NCBI GenBank assembly: GCA_947455585.1
Contig: CANGOY010000152.1
Span: 1-5,459 of the forward strand
DNA: 5,459 nt
Reading direction: 5' to 3'
DNA from: Comamonadaceae bacterium
Lineage (GTDB): Bacteria > Pseudomonadota > Gammaproteobacteria > Burkholderiales > Burkholderiaceae_C
Made by a program: the position numbers and the translations under genes
Shown: in pieces, positions 1 to 5,459 of the stretch
How the letters are laid out: every line of letters begins with the position of its first letter
Numbering within the stretch: position 1 is the stretch's first letter
The notes under the pieces: model-generated
What the model saw: only the letters and a program-made list of their open reading frames with translations
Databases searched by the model: none
Told to the model about the DNA's origin: nothing

Positions 1-131
1 ACCAAAGCGGCGCGTTGCCACTCAGCGGTGCCTTCTGATTTCAGTAATTCGACGGCCGTGACGAACAGTGCGTTGTCGGCCAACGAGCTGAAAAACTGGG
101 CCGACATGATGGTGTAAAAACCGCGCTTCAT
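1..131 (-). CDS. lplT: Lysophospholipid transporter LplT, N-terminal part (cut by window edge)
   Basis: Only the first 43 codons are visible; the gene continues past the left edge. The translation begins MKRGFYTIMSAQFFSSLADN and goes on through ALFVTAVELL to a region containing EWQRAAL. The run AQFFSSLADNAL within the first membrane helix is characteristic of LplT-type major facilitator proteins. In the family, these flip lysophospholipids across the inner membrane for re-acylation (in some bacteria by the Aas acyltransferase). The start is the first ATG after an in-frame TAG at 192-194. No Shine-Dalgarno sequence is visible in front of it, although the frame stays open for 20 codons upstream. 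The gene is divergent from alr, an arrangement I recall as common in Burkholderiales. The family call is fairly secure from the motif; the exact start is less so. Confidence 0.82.
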   Translation of the reverse strand, partial: MKRGFYTIMSAQFFSSLADNALFVTAVELLKSEGTAEWQRAAL

Positions 132-200
132 GGATGGGTCTGACGGACGCGCAGAGGGCTGCGGGCCTGCTGATTCTTCTTTCTTCTTGAACTACCCAAG

Positions 201-209
201 GTTATATCA
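201..209 (-). promoter_or_regulatory. Possible extended -10 promoter element for lplT
   Basis: On the minus strand this stretch reads TGATATAAC, a TGn motif directly followed by TATAAC (5 of 6 matches to the sigma-70 -10 consensus). It lies about 70 bases upstream of the proposed lplT ATG. No good -35 hexamer is seen at normal spacing, as expected if an extended -10 compensates. This is a sequence match only. No comparable promoter for alr stands out on the plus strand of the same gap. Confidence 0.3.
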
Positions 210-231
210 CGCGGGTGCCACAATATTGGCC

Positions 232-1338
232 ATGCCCCGTCCGATACAAGCCTTTGTTCACACCGACGCTTTGCGTCACAACTTGGCACGCATGCGTGCC
301 GCAGCCCCCGACGCCCGCATGTGGGCCGTCGTCAAAGCCAACGCTTATGGCCACGGCATTGAGCGCGTTTTTGAAGGTTTGCGCGGTACGGATGGTTTTG
401 CGTTGCTCGACCTCGACGAGGCACAACGCTTACGCAGCCTAGGCTGGCGCGGCCCCGTGCTGTTGCTAGAGGGCGTGTTTGAGATGCGCGACCTTGAGTT
501 GTGCTCGCGCCTCGACCTGTGGCACACCGTGCATTGCGATGAGCAGGTGGACATGCTCAGCCGCCACAAGACGCAAGTGCCGCATCGAATTTTCCTCAAA
601 ATGAACAGTGGCATGAACCGCTTGGGCTTCACGCCTACGCGTTTTCGTTCTGCGTGGACACGCTTGAATCAGTTGCCGCAGGTGGATGAAATTTCTCTGG
701 TCACACACTTCAGCGATGCCGATGGCCCCAAGGGTGTAGCGGAGCAAATGCGCATGTTTGCCAAAACGACCGAAGACTTACCCGGTGAGCGCAGCACCTG
801 CAACAGCGCAGGTTTGTTGCGCCATGCCAACGATGTGGCGGTGGCGGCAGACTGGGTACGCCCCGGCATTGCGTTGTACGGCAGTGCGCCAGATTTTCCC
901 GAGCACAACATCGCGCAGTGGGATTTGCAACCCACCATGAGTTTGCGCAGCCGCATCATCGCCACGCAAGACTTGGCCGTGGGCGACACCGTTGGCTATG
1001 GTTCCTCGTTCACAGCAGAGACACCCATGCGTTTGGGGGTGGTGGCTTGCGGCTATGCCGATGGCTATCCGCGCCATTGCCCCACGGGCACACCCGTTTT
1101 GGTAGACGGTGTGCGCACCCGCACTTTGGGCCGCGTGAGCATGGACATGATTGCGGTGGACCTGACGCCATGCGGCGCAGCGGGTATTGAGGCTGGCTAC
1201 GGCAGCGAAGTCACGCTGTGGGGTAAAGCCAGTGGCGGTGCGGTGCTGCCCATTGACGAGGTGGCTCAAGCGGCGGGCACCGTGGGCTACGAGCTCATGT
1301 GCGCGGTGTCTAACCGCGTGGGCTTCGCGCAAGACTGA
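232..1338 (+). CDS. alr: Alanine racemase (PLP-dependent)
   Basis: This 368-residue enzyme interconverts L- and D-alanine in the cytoplasm, supplying D-Ala for peptidoglycan. Visible hallmarks are the PLP-binding lysine K35 in AVVKANAYGHG, the KMNSGMNRLGF segment with R130 (matching the active-site arginine that follows the KxxxGM motif in the family), the catalytic tyrosine Y256 in VGYGSSF, the RVSMDM motif of the C-terminal domain, and GYELMC near the end. The N-terminal TIM barrel and C-terminal beta domain are both complete, and the length is normal for the family. The frame is open from an ATG at 130, but ATG 232 (protein start MPRPIQAF) is chosen because family members begin there and the extra 34 residues look like chance translation. 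There is no obvious Shine-Dalgarno sequence. It is divergent from lplT and convergent with the aldolase. It could equally be called dadX, but no dadA is nearby. Confidence 0.95.
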   Translation: MPRPIQAFVHTDALRHNLARMRAAAPDARMWAVVKANAYGHGIERVFEGLRGTDGFALLDLDEAQRLRSLGWRGPVLLLEGVFEMRDLELCSRLDLWHTVHCDEQVDMLSRHKTQVPHRIFLKMNSGMNRLGFTPTRFRSAWTRLNQLPQVDEISLVTHFSDADGPKGVAEQMRMFAKTTEDLPGERSTCNSAGLLRHANDVAVAADWVRPGIALYGSAPDFPEHNIAQWDLQPTMSLRSRIIATQDLAVGDTVGYGSSFTAETPMRLGVVACGYADGYPRHCPTGTPVLVDGVRTRTLGRVSMDMIAVDLTPCGAAGIEAGYGSEVTLWGKASGGAVLPIDEVAQAAGTVGYELMCAVSNRVGFAQD

Positions 1339-1357
1339 GTCAGGCTCGTACCTTGTT

Positions 1358-1374
1358 GCGCATGCACCATGCGC
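1358..1374. terminator. Hairpin between convergent alr and aldolase genes
   Basis: GCGCATG (1358-1364) and CATGCGC (1368-1374) form a perfect 7-bp stem with a 3-base CAC loop. It sits 19 bases after the alr stop and 7 bases before the aldolase stop, so it could end transcription from both sides. Neither strand has a run of T after the stem, so it does not meet the standard for an intrinsic terminator. The palindrome and its position are seen directly; the terminator role is inferred. Confidence 0.4.
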
Positions 1375-1381
1375 GTATCAC

Positions 1382-2194
1382 TCAGTAAGCGCCGTTGCTG
1401 GCGCTGATGTTTTTCAAACCCTCTTTGTATGTCGCCGCCAAGGCCGAGGTTTGCTTGGCCAAAATCATGCTGTCCATCCCCACCGCCACAAACACGGCGC
1501 CCAACGACAAGCAGTGACGCGCACGCGCTTCGTCGTTCATCAAGATGCCTGGCGCTTTGCCGGCTTGGCGAATGCGCGCAATGGCATCGGCAATAGCGGA
1601 TTGCACCTCGGGGTGCGTCACATCACCCACATGGCCCAGCGAGGCAGACAAGTCTGCGGGGCCAATGAACACGCCATCGACGCCTTCAGTGGCAGCAATA
1701 GCGTCTAAGTTTTTCAAAGCTTCACGTGTTTCCACTTGCACCAGCACGCACACCTGTGCGTTGGCTTGCTTGGCGTAATTGGGGTAGCGGCCCCAGCGTG
1801 AAGCGCGCGAGCCGGCCATGCCGCGAATGCCGCCTTGGCCATCGTCTTGCGGATAGCGGCAGGCTTTCACAATCGCGGCGGCTTGTTCGGGGGTGTCCAC
1901 CATGGGCACCAGCACCGTGGTGGCGCCGATGTCCAACACTTGCTTGAGCAAGGCTGCGTTGTCGTGCGGCACGCGTACCACCGCGTGGGTGCTGGGGTAA
2001 GCGGCCACCACTTGCAGCTGGGCTAGCAAGGTGGTCAAGTCATTCGGGCCGTGCTCGCCATCAATCACCAGCCAGTCAAAGCCTGCACCTGCGCAAATGT
2101 CGGTGGTCACGGTGCTGCCCAAGCCCATCCACAGCCCGATTTGAGGCCGCTGTTGGTGAAGCGCTTGTTTGAAGAGATTGATAGGGGTCTGCAT
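1382..2194 (-). CDS. hpaI: HpcH/HpaI family class II aldolase (4-hydroxy-2-oxoheptanedioate aldolase-like)
   Basis: This 270-residue protein belongs to the HpcH/HpaI metal-dependent pyruvate aldolase family. In E. coli C and W strains HpaI splits 4-hydroxy-2-oxoheptanedioate into pyruvate and succinic semialdehyde in homoprotocatechuate breakdown; relatives GarL and RhmA act on sugar-acid products. Family landmarks are in order: DGEHGPND with H48 (catalytic base), R74 in VVRVP (pyruvate binding), GIRG then ASRWGR near 122-136, E155 in QVETREAL and D181 in GPADLSASLG (metal ligands), then GKAPGIL and FVAVGMDS. The ending SNGAY resembles the end of E. coli HpaI. The ATG at 2194 is preferred (protein start MQTPINLF); an in-frame TTG at 2212 would add six residues. 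Neither start has a convincing Shine-Dalgarno site. No other hpa, gar or rhm gene is in view, so the substrate is uncertain and the symbol marks the closest relative only. It is divergent from the kinase gene, 81 bases away. Confidence 0.85.
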   Translation of the reverse strand: MQTPINLFKQALHQQRPQIGLWMGLGSTVTTDICAGAGFDWLVIDGEHGPNDLTTLLAQLQVVAAYPSTHAVVRVPHDNAALLKQVLDIGATTVLVPMVDTPEQAAAIVKACRYPQDDGQGGIRGMAGSRASRWGRYPNYAKQANAQVCVLVQVETREALKNLDAIAATEGVDGVFIGPADLSASLGHVGDVTHPEVQSAIADAIARIRQAGKAPGILMNDEARARHCLSLGAVFVAVGMDSMILAKQTSALAATYKEGLKNISASNGAY

Positions 2195-2228
2195 ATGCTG
2201 AGTGTCTCGCAACTTGAAAAGGCATAAA

Positions 2229-2247
2229 AATACTAAAGTAAAGTATT
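2229..2247. promoter_or_regulatory. AT-rich inverted repeats in the divergent aldolase/kinase promoter region
   Basis: The 81-base gap is AT-rich compared with the genes on both sides. It holds an outer inverted repeat AATACT (2229-2234) / AGTATT (2242-2247), a nested one TACT (2231-2234) / AGTA (2237-2240), and a tandem AAGTA-AAGTA (2236-2245). A TTGAAA at 2214-2219 on the plus strand could be a -35 box, but no well-spaced good -10 follows. On the minus strand TTGTAA (2253-2248) could serve the aldolase. Overlapping small palindromes between divergent genes suggest an operator. The repeats are seen; the role is inferred, and AT-rich DNA yields such repeats by chance fairly easily. Confidence 0.35.
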
Positions 2248-2275
2248 ACAAATTAGCAGAAAACCCGCCCTTGCA

Positions 2276-4963
2276 ATGAAAAACCTCAGCATCAAACTTC
2301 AACTGTCTTTGAGCGCCATTGCAGTGGGTTTCGTTCTTTTGCTGGCGCAGCTGGTGCTTCAGTTTTATGTGTTGCGGGTTGACATCGTGCAGCGCATTGA
2401 AAAAAACGAATTCAAACAGCTGAGCGATTTCGCGAGCAATTTGGATGAGCGTCTCCAAGACAGCATGGCCATGCTCGCCAGTGTGGGGCTAAATGTGCCG
2501 TCAGAGCATATGGGTGATTTGGCGAAGTTGGAATATTTTTTACAACGCGAACACGCCCTGTTGAATGTGTATGACGACCTCTACATTTTTGATGCCAAGG
2601 GCGTGCTGCAAGTAGATTGGCCGGTCAAGCCAGGCCGCCGTTCGCTGGACATGTCGGCACGCGACTACATCCAAGGCGTGACTCAGACACACGAGCCCTT
2701 CATCTCTAAGCCCATTTTGGGCAAAGCCACCAAACAACCCATCGTGGTGGTGGCGGTGCCTATTTTGAACAAACAAAATCAGTTGGTTGGCATTTTGGGT
2801 GGCGTGCTCAATTTGTACAAACCCAATTTGTTAGGCGCAATTGCAACGCAGAAAAACGGGGAAACGGGCTACTACTACCTGGTCACCCAAGACCGCATGC
2901 GCATTGCGCACCCAGACGCGAGCTTGATATTCAAGCCGGTACCGGAAGGCAGCAGCAACATTCCTTTTGAAAATGCCATCAAGGGTTTTGAAGGCACGCA
3001 AGAGGGCTACACCACCCGCGGCCTCAAAGGCTTGTTCACCTTCAAGCGCTTGCAAACCACCGGTTGGATAGTGGCTTCTGTGATTCCGTCTGAGGAAGCT
3101 TTTGCGGCTATTGAAGCGCTGTACCAACGCATGCTCATCGTCACCGTGTTGTTGATGTTGACCATGATTCCTCTGCTGTGGGGGTTTGTCGCGAGGCTGG
3201 TTCGTCCGTTGGGGCAGTTGGCGCACGCCATGCATGAGAAGGCCGAGCACATGCGTGAGGGGCAACAGGTCACGCCGATTTCGGAAATGGGCGGACAAGA
3301 AATCAAAACAGTGGTGCACGCGTTCAATGCGTTCATGGAGGCCCGCCAGCGTGCCGAAAGCGAGTTGTCATTGGCGCGTGATGCCGCGCAGGCGGCCAAC
3401 GAATCGAAGAGTCACTTCTTAGCCAACATGAGCCATGAAATCCGCACGCCTATGAACGGCATTTTGGGCATGACCGAGTTGTGTTTGCAAACGCCCATGA
3501 CCGCTGAGCAGCGCAGCTATTTAGAAATGGTGTCCGCTTCAGCCAACTCCTTGTTGGTGGTCATCAATGACATTTTGGATTTTTCCAAAATTGAAGCTCA
3601 GAAATTGCACTTAGATCCGCATGAGTTTTCGCTGCATGGCTTGCTTCGCCAAGCCACACGCACACTGTCGTTGCGCGCTTCAGAAAAAGAATTGGAGTTG
3701 GTTTGCGACTTAGGGCCCGATGTGCCCGACTTGGTGGTGGGCGACCCTTTGCGCTTGCAACAAGTCATCAGCAATTTGTTGGGCAACGCCATCAAGTTCA
3801 CAGCGCAAGGTGAAATCATGCTGACGGTGGCGTGTATGCAGCCCGCACCAACGCCCGATGGCATTTGGCTGGCGTTCCACATCAAAGACACGGGCATTGG
3901 TATTTCGCAAGACAAACAAGCCCTCATTTTTGACGTGTTCACGCAAGCAGATTCCAGCACGGCACGACGTTTTGGTGGGTCCGGTTTGGGCTTGGCCATC
4001 AGCCGTAGTTTGGTTCGCATGATGGGTGGCGACATTCGCGTGCACAGTGAATTGGGCAAGGGCAGCACCTTCAGCTTCACCACGCATTTGCAACTTGCCA
4101 ACGCCAACAGCGTGACGGAACACACGCTCATGCCGAGCTTGGCAGGACAAACCGTGCTTGTGGTGGATGACACCGCGAGCAGTCGACATGTGTTGGTCAA
4201 GCGCTTGAGCTGTGCCGGCTTGCATCCCGTGGCCGCCGACAGCGCAGGTCAAGCCTTGCATTCGCCACAGATGGCACAAGCGAGATTTGCGCTGATAGAC
4301 GTCAACATGCCAGACATTGATGGATATGCACTGGCCAAACAGCTGCGACAAGTCAGGTCTGCCGCGCAGATGCCCATCGTCATGCTGGGTGCGTTGAGTG
4401 AACAAATCAGTCAAGACCAATTGGCACACCTCGACATACAAGGCTTCTTGATTAAACCCATCGATGCACAGGAGTTGGTCGGTTTGTTGAACCGCCTCGC
4501 CTGCGTGGGCGAGGCCAGCGCGCATGTGCCGCAAGCATCATGGCAGGCCGACGCACAAGTGGTAAGTCGCCAAGTGCTGCTTGTGGAGGACACGCCCATC
4601 AATCAGACGCTGCAGTCGATTTTGCTCAGCCGCATGGGGTATGAGGTGACCTTGGCCAGCAACGGCGTTGAAGGGGTCGACATGTTTGGGGTGAGTCGCT
4701 TCGATTTGATTTTGATGGACATCCAAATGCCAGAGATGGGGGGCATTGAGGCGACCCAAGTGATTCGTCAAATGGAGCAAACACGTCGCTTGCACCGCAC
4801 GCCCATCATTGCCGTGACAGCCAACGCACTCAAGGGTGACCGCGAGCGCTACTTTGAGGCTGGGATGGACGGTTATGTCTCTAAGCCTTTGTCGATGGAC
4901 TCGCTCAAGACCGAAATAGACCGTGTGTTGGCGCAAGCGCGCGTGCTTGAGTTGGCGAGTTAA
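2276..4963 (+). CDS. Hybrid sensor histidine kinase: dCACHE-HAMP-HisKA-HATPase-REC-REC
   Basis: This 895-residue inner-membrane kinase senses an unknown signal and passes phosphate from ATP through His to Asp. Order of parts: transmembrane helix ~10-33; periplasmic dCACHE-like sensor ~34-285 with SARDYIQG (127-134) and GETGYYYLV (195-203); transmembrane helix ~287-306; HAMP ~307-360 with R310-P311; a short coiled linker; HisKA with phospho-acceptor H387 in MSHEIRTP; HATPase_c with N-box N500/N504, G1 box DTGIGI (538-543) and G2 box GGSGLGL (567-573). The first receiver (~625-740) has acidic pair D631-D632, phospho-site D675 and K727. The second (~767-888) has E771-D772, D815, T848 and K870. 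All kinase motifs are intact, so it should be active. Receiver 1 has Gly705 where Thr/Ser is usual. There is no C-terminal HPt domain, and no partner regulator is in view. The sensor lacks the R-x-W-Y pattern of amino-acid-binding dCACHE domains, so the ligand is open. The start is the ATG just before the first helix; no Shine-Dalgarno site is evident. Confidence 0.93.
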   Translation: MKNLSIKLQLSLSAIAVGFVLLLAQLVLQFYVLRVDIVQRIEKNEFKQLSDFASNLDERLQDSMAMLASVGLNVPSEHMGDLAKLEYFLQREHALLNVYDDLYIFDAKGVLQVDWPVKPGRRSLDMSARDYIQGVTQTHEPFISKPILGKATKQPIVVVAVPILNKQNQLVGILGGVLNLYKPNLLGAIATQKNGETGYYYLVTQDRMRIAHPDASLIFKPVPEGSSNIPFENAIKGFEGTQEGYTTRGLKGLFTFKRLQTTGWIVASVIPSEEAFAAIEALYQRMLIVTVLLMLTMIPLLWGFVARLVRPLGQLAHAMHEKAEHMREGQQVTPISEMGGQEIKTVVHAFNAFMEARQRAESELSLARDAAQAANESKSHFLANMSHEIRTPMNGILGMTELCLQTPMTAEQRSYLEMVSASANSLLVVINDILDFSKIEAQKLHLDPHEFSLHGLLRQATRTLSLRASEKELELVCDLGPDVPDLVVGDPLRLQQVISNLLGNAIKFTAQGEIMLTVACMQPAPTPDGIWLAFHIKDTGIGISQDKQALIFDVFTQADSSTARRFGGSGLGLAISRSLVRMMGGDIRVHSELGKGSTFSFTTHLQLANANSVTEHTLMPSLAGQTVLVVDDTASSRHVLVKRLSCAGLHPVAADSAGQALHSPQMAQARFALIDVNMPDIDGYALAKQLRQVRSAAQMPIVMLGALSEQISQDQLAHLDIQGFLIKPIDAQELVGLLNRLACVGEASAHVPQASWQADAQVVSRQVLLVEDTPINQTLQSILLSRMGYEVTLASNGVEGVDMFGVSRFDLILMDIQMPEMGGIEATQVIRQMEQTRRLHRTPIIAVTANALKGDRERYFEAGMDGYVSKPLSMDSLKTEIDRVLAQARVLELAS

Positions 4964-4969
4964 ATCGAA

Positions 4970-4985
4970 GCGGCCATCAAGCCGC
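4970..4985 (+). terminator. Weak hairpin just after the kinase gene
   Basis: GCGGC (4970-4974) and GCCGC (4981-4985) can pair as a 5-bp GC stem with a 6-base loop, beginning 7 bases after the kinase stop codon. No T-run follows, so intrinsic termination is doubtful. The position right behind a stop codon is the main reason to list it. Confidence 0.25.
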
Positions 4986-5008
4986 GCAAGACCACTGGCT
5001 ATTTATAC

Positions 5009-5459
5009 GGGGTATCCCTTTAGCTCCACTGACTCACTTAAAGGCTTTTTCGACGCTTTTCAACGATCCCTTGGTATGTCACCGGTTTTGTCACAACAGC
5101 CTGTTGAAGTAATCGATAAAACAGCAAACCCCTTGATCTTGACGATCTTCGATTGAAGCGAAATACATACTCGTCTAGGTAATAGTCCAGCTGACCCGGC
5201 TGGACTGCTCCGTGAAGCGTTCCCATCAACCATCGCTGAAGCAGCGATGCAACTCGATGAACCCCAGGCATCGATTCGTGCGCTGGAATCTCTGAACCAA
5301 GATGCACCGTTTGTCGATGCTCATATCCGTTGTCTGTCACCTCACGGTAAGCGTGAGACCCATCTGTATGGATCAGCGAACCCTCTTTGATCGAGGCTTT
5401 GATAAATGAATTCAGACTGCTCGTGTCACCACGATCGATGCGTTGAATACGGATCCGTC
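5009..5459 (-). mobile_element. IS1595-family (ISXO2-like) insertion sequence, one end, cut by window edge
   Basis: The transposase fragment at 5038-5459 marks this as an insertion sequence of the IS1595 family. The transposase's 3' end faces the kinase gene. The proposed outer boundary is the G-run at 5009-5012 (GGGGTATCCCTTTAGC), which begins 29 bases beyond the transposase stop codon, a usual distance for an IS end. IS1595 elements typically have terminal inverted repeats and make 8-bp target duplications. The 8 bases just outside, ATTTATAC (5001-5008), are AT-rich and could be that duplication. The other end lies beyond the window, so neither the inverted repeat nor the duplication can be confirmed. 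The boundary is an inference and may be off by a few bases. Confidence 0.7.
5038..5459 (-). CDS. IS1595-family transposase (ISXO2-like DDE domain), C-terminal part
   Basis: The frame is open from the right edge to the TAA at 5040-5038, giving the last 139 residues; the N-terminus and first catalytic Asp are outside the window. The visible part starts RIRIQRIDRG and has the second catalytic Asp in HTDGSHAY (GAT at 5364-5362). It then has HRVASLLQRWLMGTLHGAV, LDYYLDEYVFRFNRR and SRSRGLLFYRLLQQAV. These last blocks are the signature C-terminus of ISXO2-like transposases, which cut and paste the element. The N of FRFNRR (AAT at 5154-5152) fits the third catalytic position in the DDN subgroups of this family, as I recall them. 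No stop or frameshift interrupts the visible part, so the copy may be functional. A GTG at 5340 could open a shorter frame, but the homology runs straight through it, so it is not the start. Codon use differs from the genes to the left, as expected for a mobile gene. Confidence 0.9.
   Translation of the reverse strand, partial: RIRIQRIDRGDTSSLNSFIKASIKEGSLIHTDGSHAYREVTDNGYEHRQTVHLGSEIPAHESMPGVHRVASLLQRWLMGTLHGAVQPGQLDYYLDEYVFRFNRRSSRSRGLLFYRLLQQAVVTKPVTYQGIVEKRRKSL

Noticed and set aside
130..231. In-frame upstream ATG at 130 giving alr a 34-residue N-terminal extension
   Set aside because: This ATG shares the palindrome CATG with the lplT start on the other strand. The extension does not resemble any alanine racemase N-terminus, while ATG 232 gives the family-typical MPRPI start.
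778..1332. 184-codon open frame on the minus strand inside alr
   Set aside because: It lies fully antisense to a well-supported enzyme, is rich in His/Ala/Arg as expected from reversed GC-rich codons, and shows no recognisable motif.
1187..1708. 173-codon plus-strand frame overlapping the alr end and the aldolase C-terminal half
   Set aside because: It overlaps two intact genes in the wrong frame or strand and translates to an Arg/His-rich sequence without recognisable features.
3710..4534. 274-codon open frame on the minus strand inside the kinase gene
   Set aside because: It is antisense to conserved HATPase and receiver motifs. Its composition looks like a translation shadow, with no domain or start signal visible.
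5038..5340. A stand-alone 100-residue protein starting at GTG 5340
   Set aside because: The same frame is open to the window edge, and the upstream residues (including the catalytic-Asp motif HTDG) match the transposase family, so this is an internal GTG.
1..5459. CRISPR array, tRNA, rRNA or riboswitch
   Set aside because: No regularly spaced repeats, cloverleaf-like or rRNA-like segments were seen, and the intergenic gaps are too short for known large riboswitches.

Overview
The window looks like chromosomal DNA of a betaproteobacterium, most likely order Burkholderiales and perhaps Comamonadaceae. The basis is the wording of the alanine racemase (start MPRPI, GYELMC near the C-terminus), its divergent pairing with an LplT-type transporter, and moderately GC-rich codon use. 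The family is an inference from remembered protein sequences; no search was run.

Layout, left to right. (1) Positions 1-131, minus strand: the first 43 codons of a lysophospholipid transporter (LplT, MFS), running off the left edge. (2) 232-1338, plus: complete alanine racemase (alr). (3) 1339-1381: short convergent gap with a perfect 7-bp hairpin. (4) 1382-2194, minus: complete HpcH/HpaI-type class II aldolase. (5) 2195-2275: AT-rich divergent gap with overlapping inverted repeats. (6) 2276-4963, plus: 895-residue membrane hybrid histidine kinase (TM, dCACHE-like sensor, TM, HAMP, HisKA, HATPase_c, REC, REC). (7) about 5009-5459: one end of an IS1595-family insertion sequence, with the C-terminal 139 residues of an ISXO2-like transposase on the minus strand, running off the right edge.

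Functionally, lplT and alr are envelope housekeeping genes: lysophospholipid recycling and D-alanine for peptidoglycan. The aldolase would split a 4-hydroxy-2-oxo diacid or related sugar-acid intermediate into pyruvate plus an aldehyde, but none of its usual pathway partners is in view. The hybrid kinase shares the divergent promoter region with the aldolase and has no response regulator or HPt protein in view. It may signal through a phosphorelay encoded elsewhere. The IS sits directly behind it, so any former downstream partner may have been separated from it.

No clearly new system is visible. The observations most worth checking are a glycine replacing the conserved Thr/Ser switch residue in the first receiver domain, the palindromic AT-rich block between aldolase and kinase, and the exact end of the IS with a possible 8-bp target duplication.
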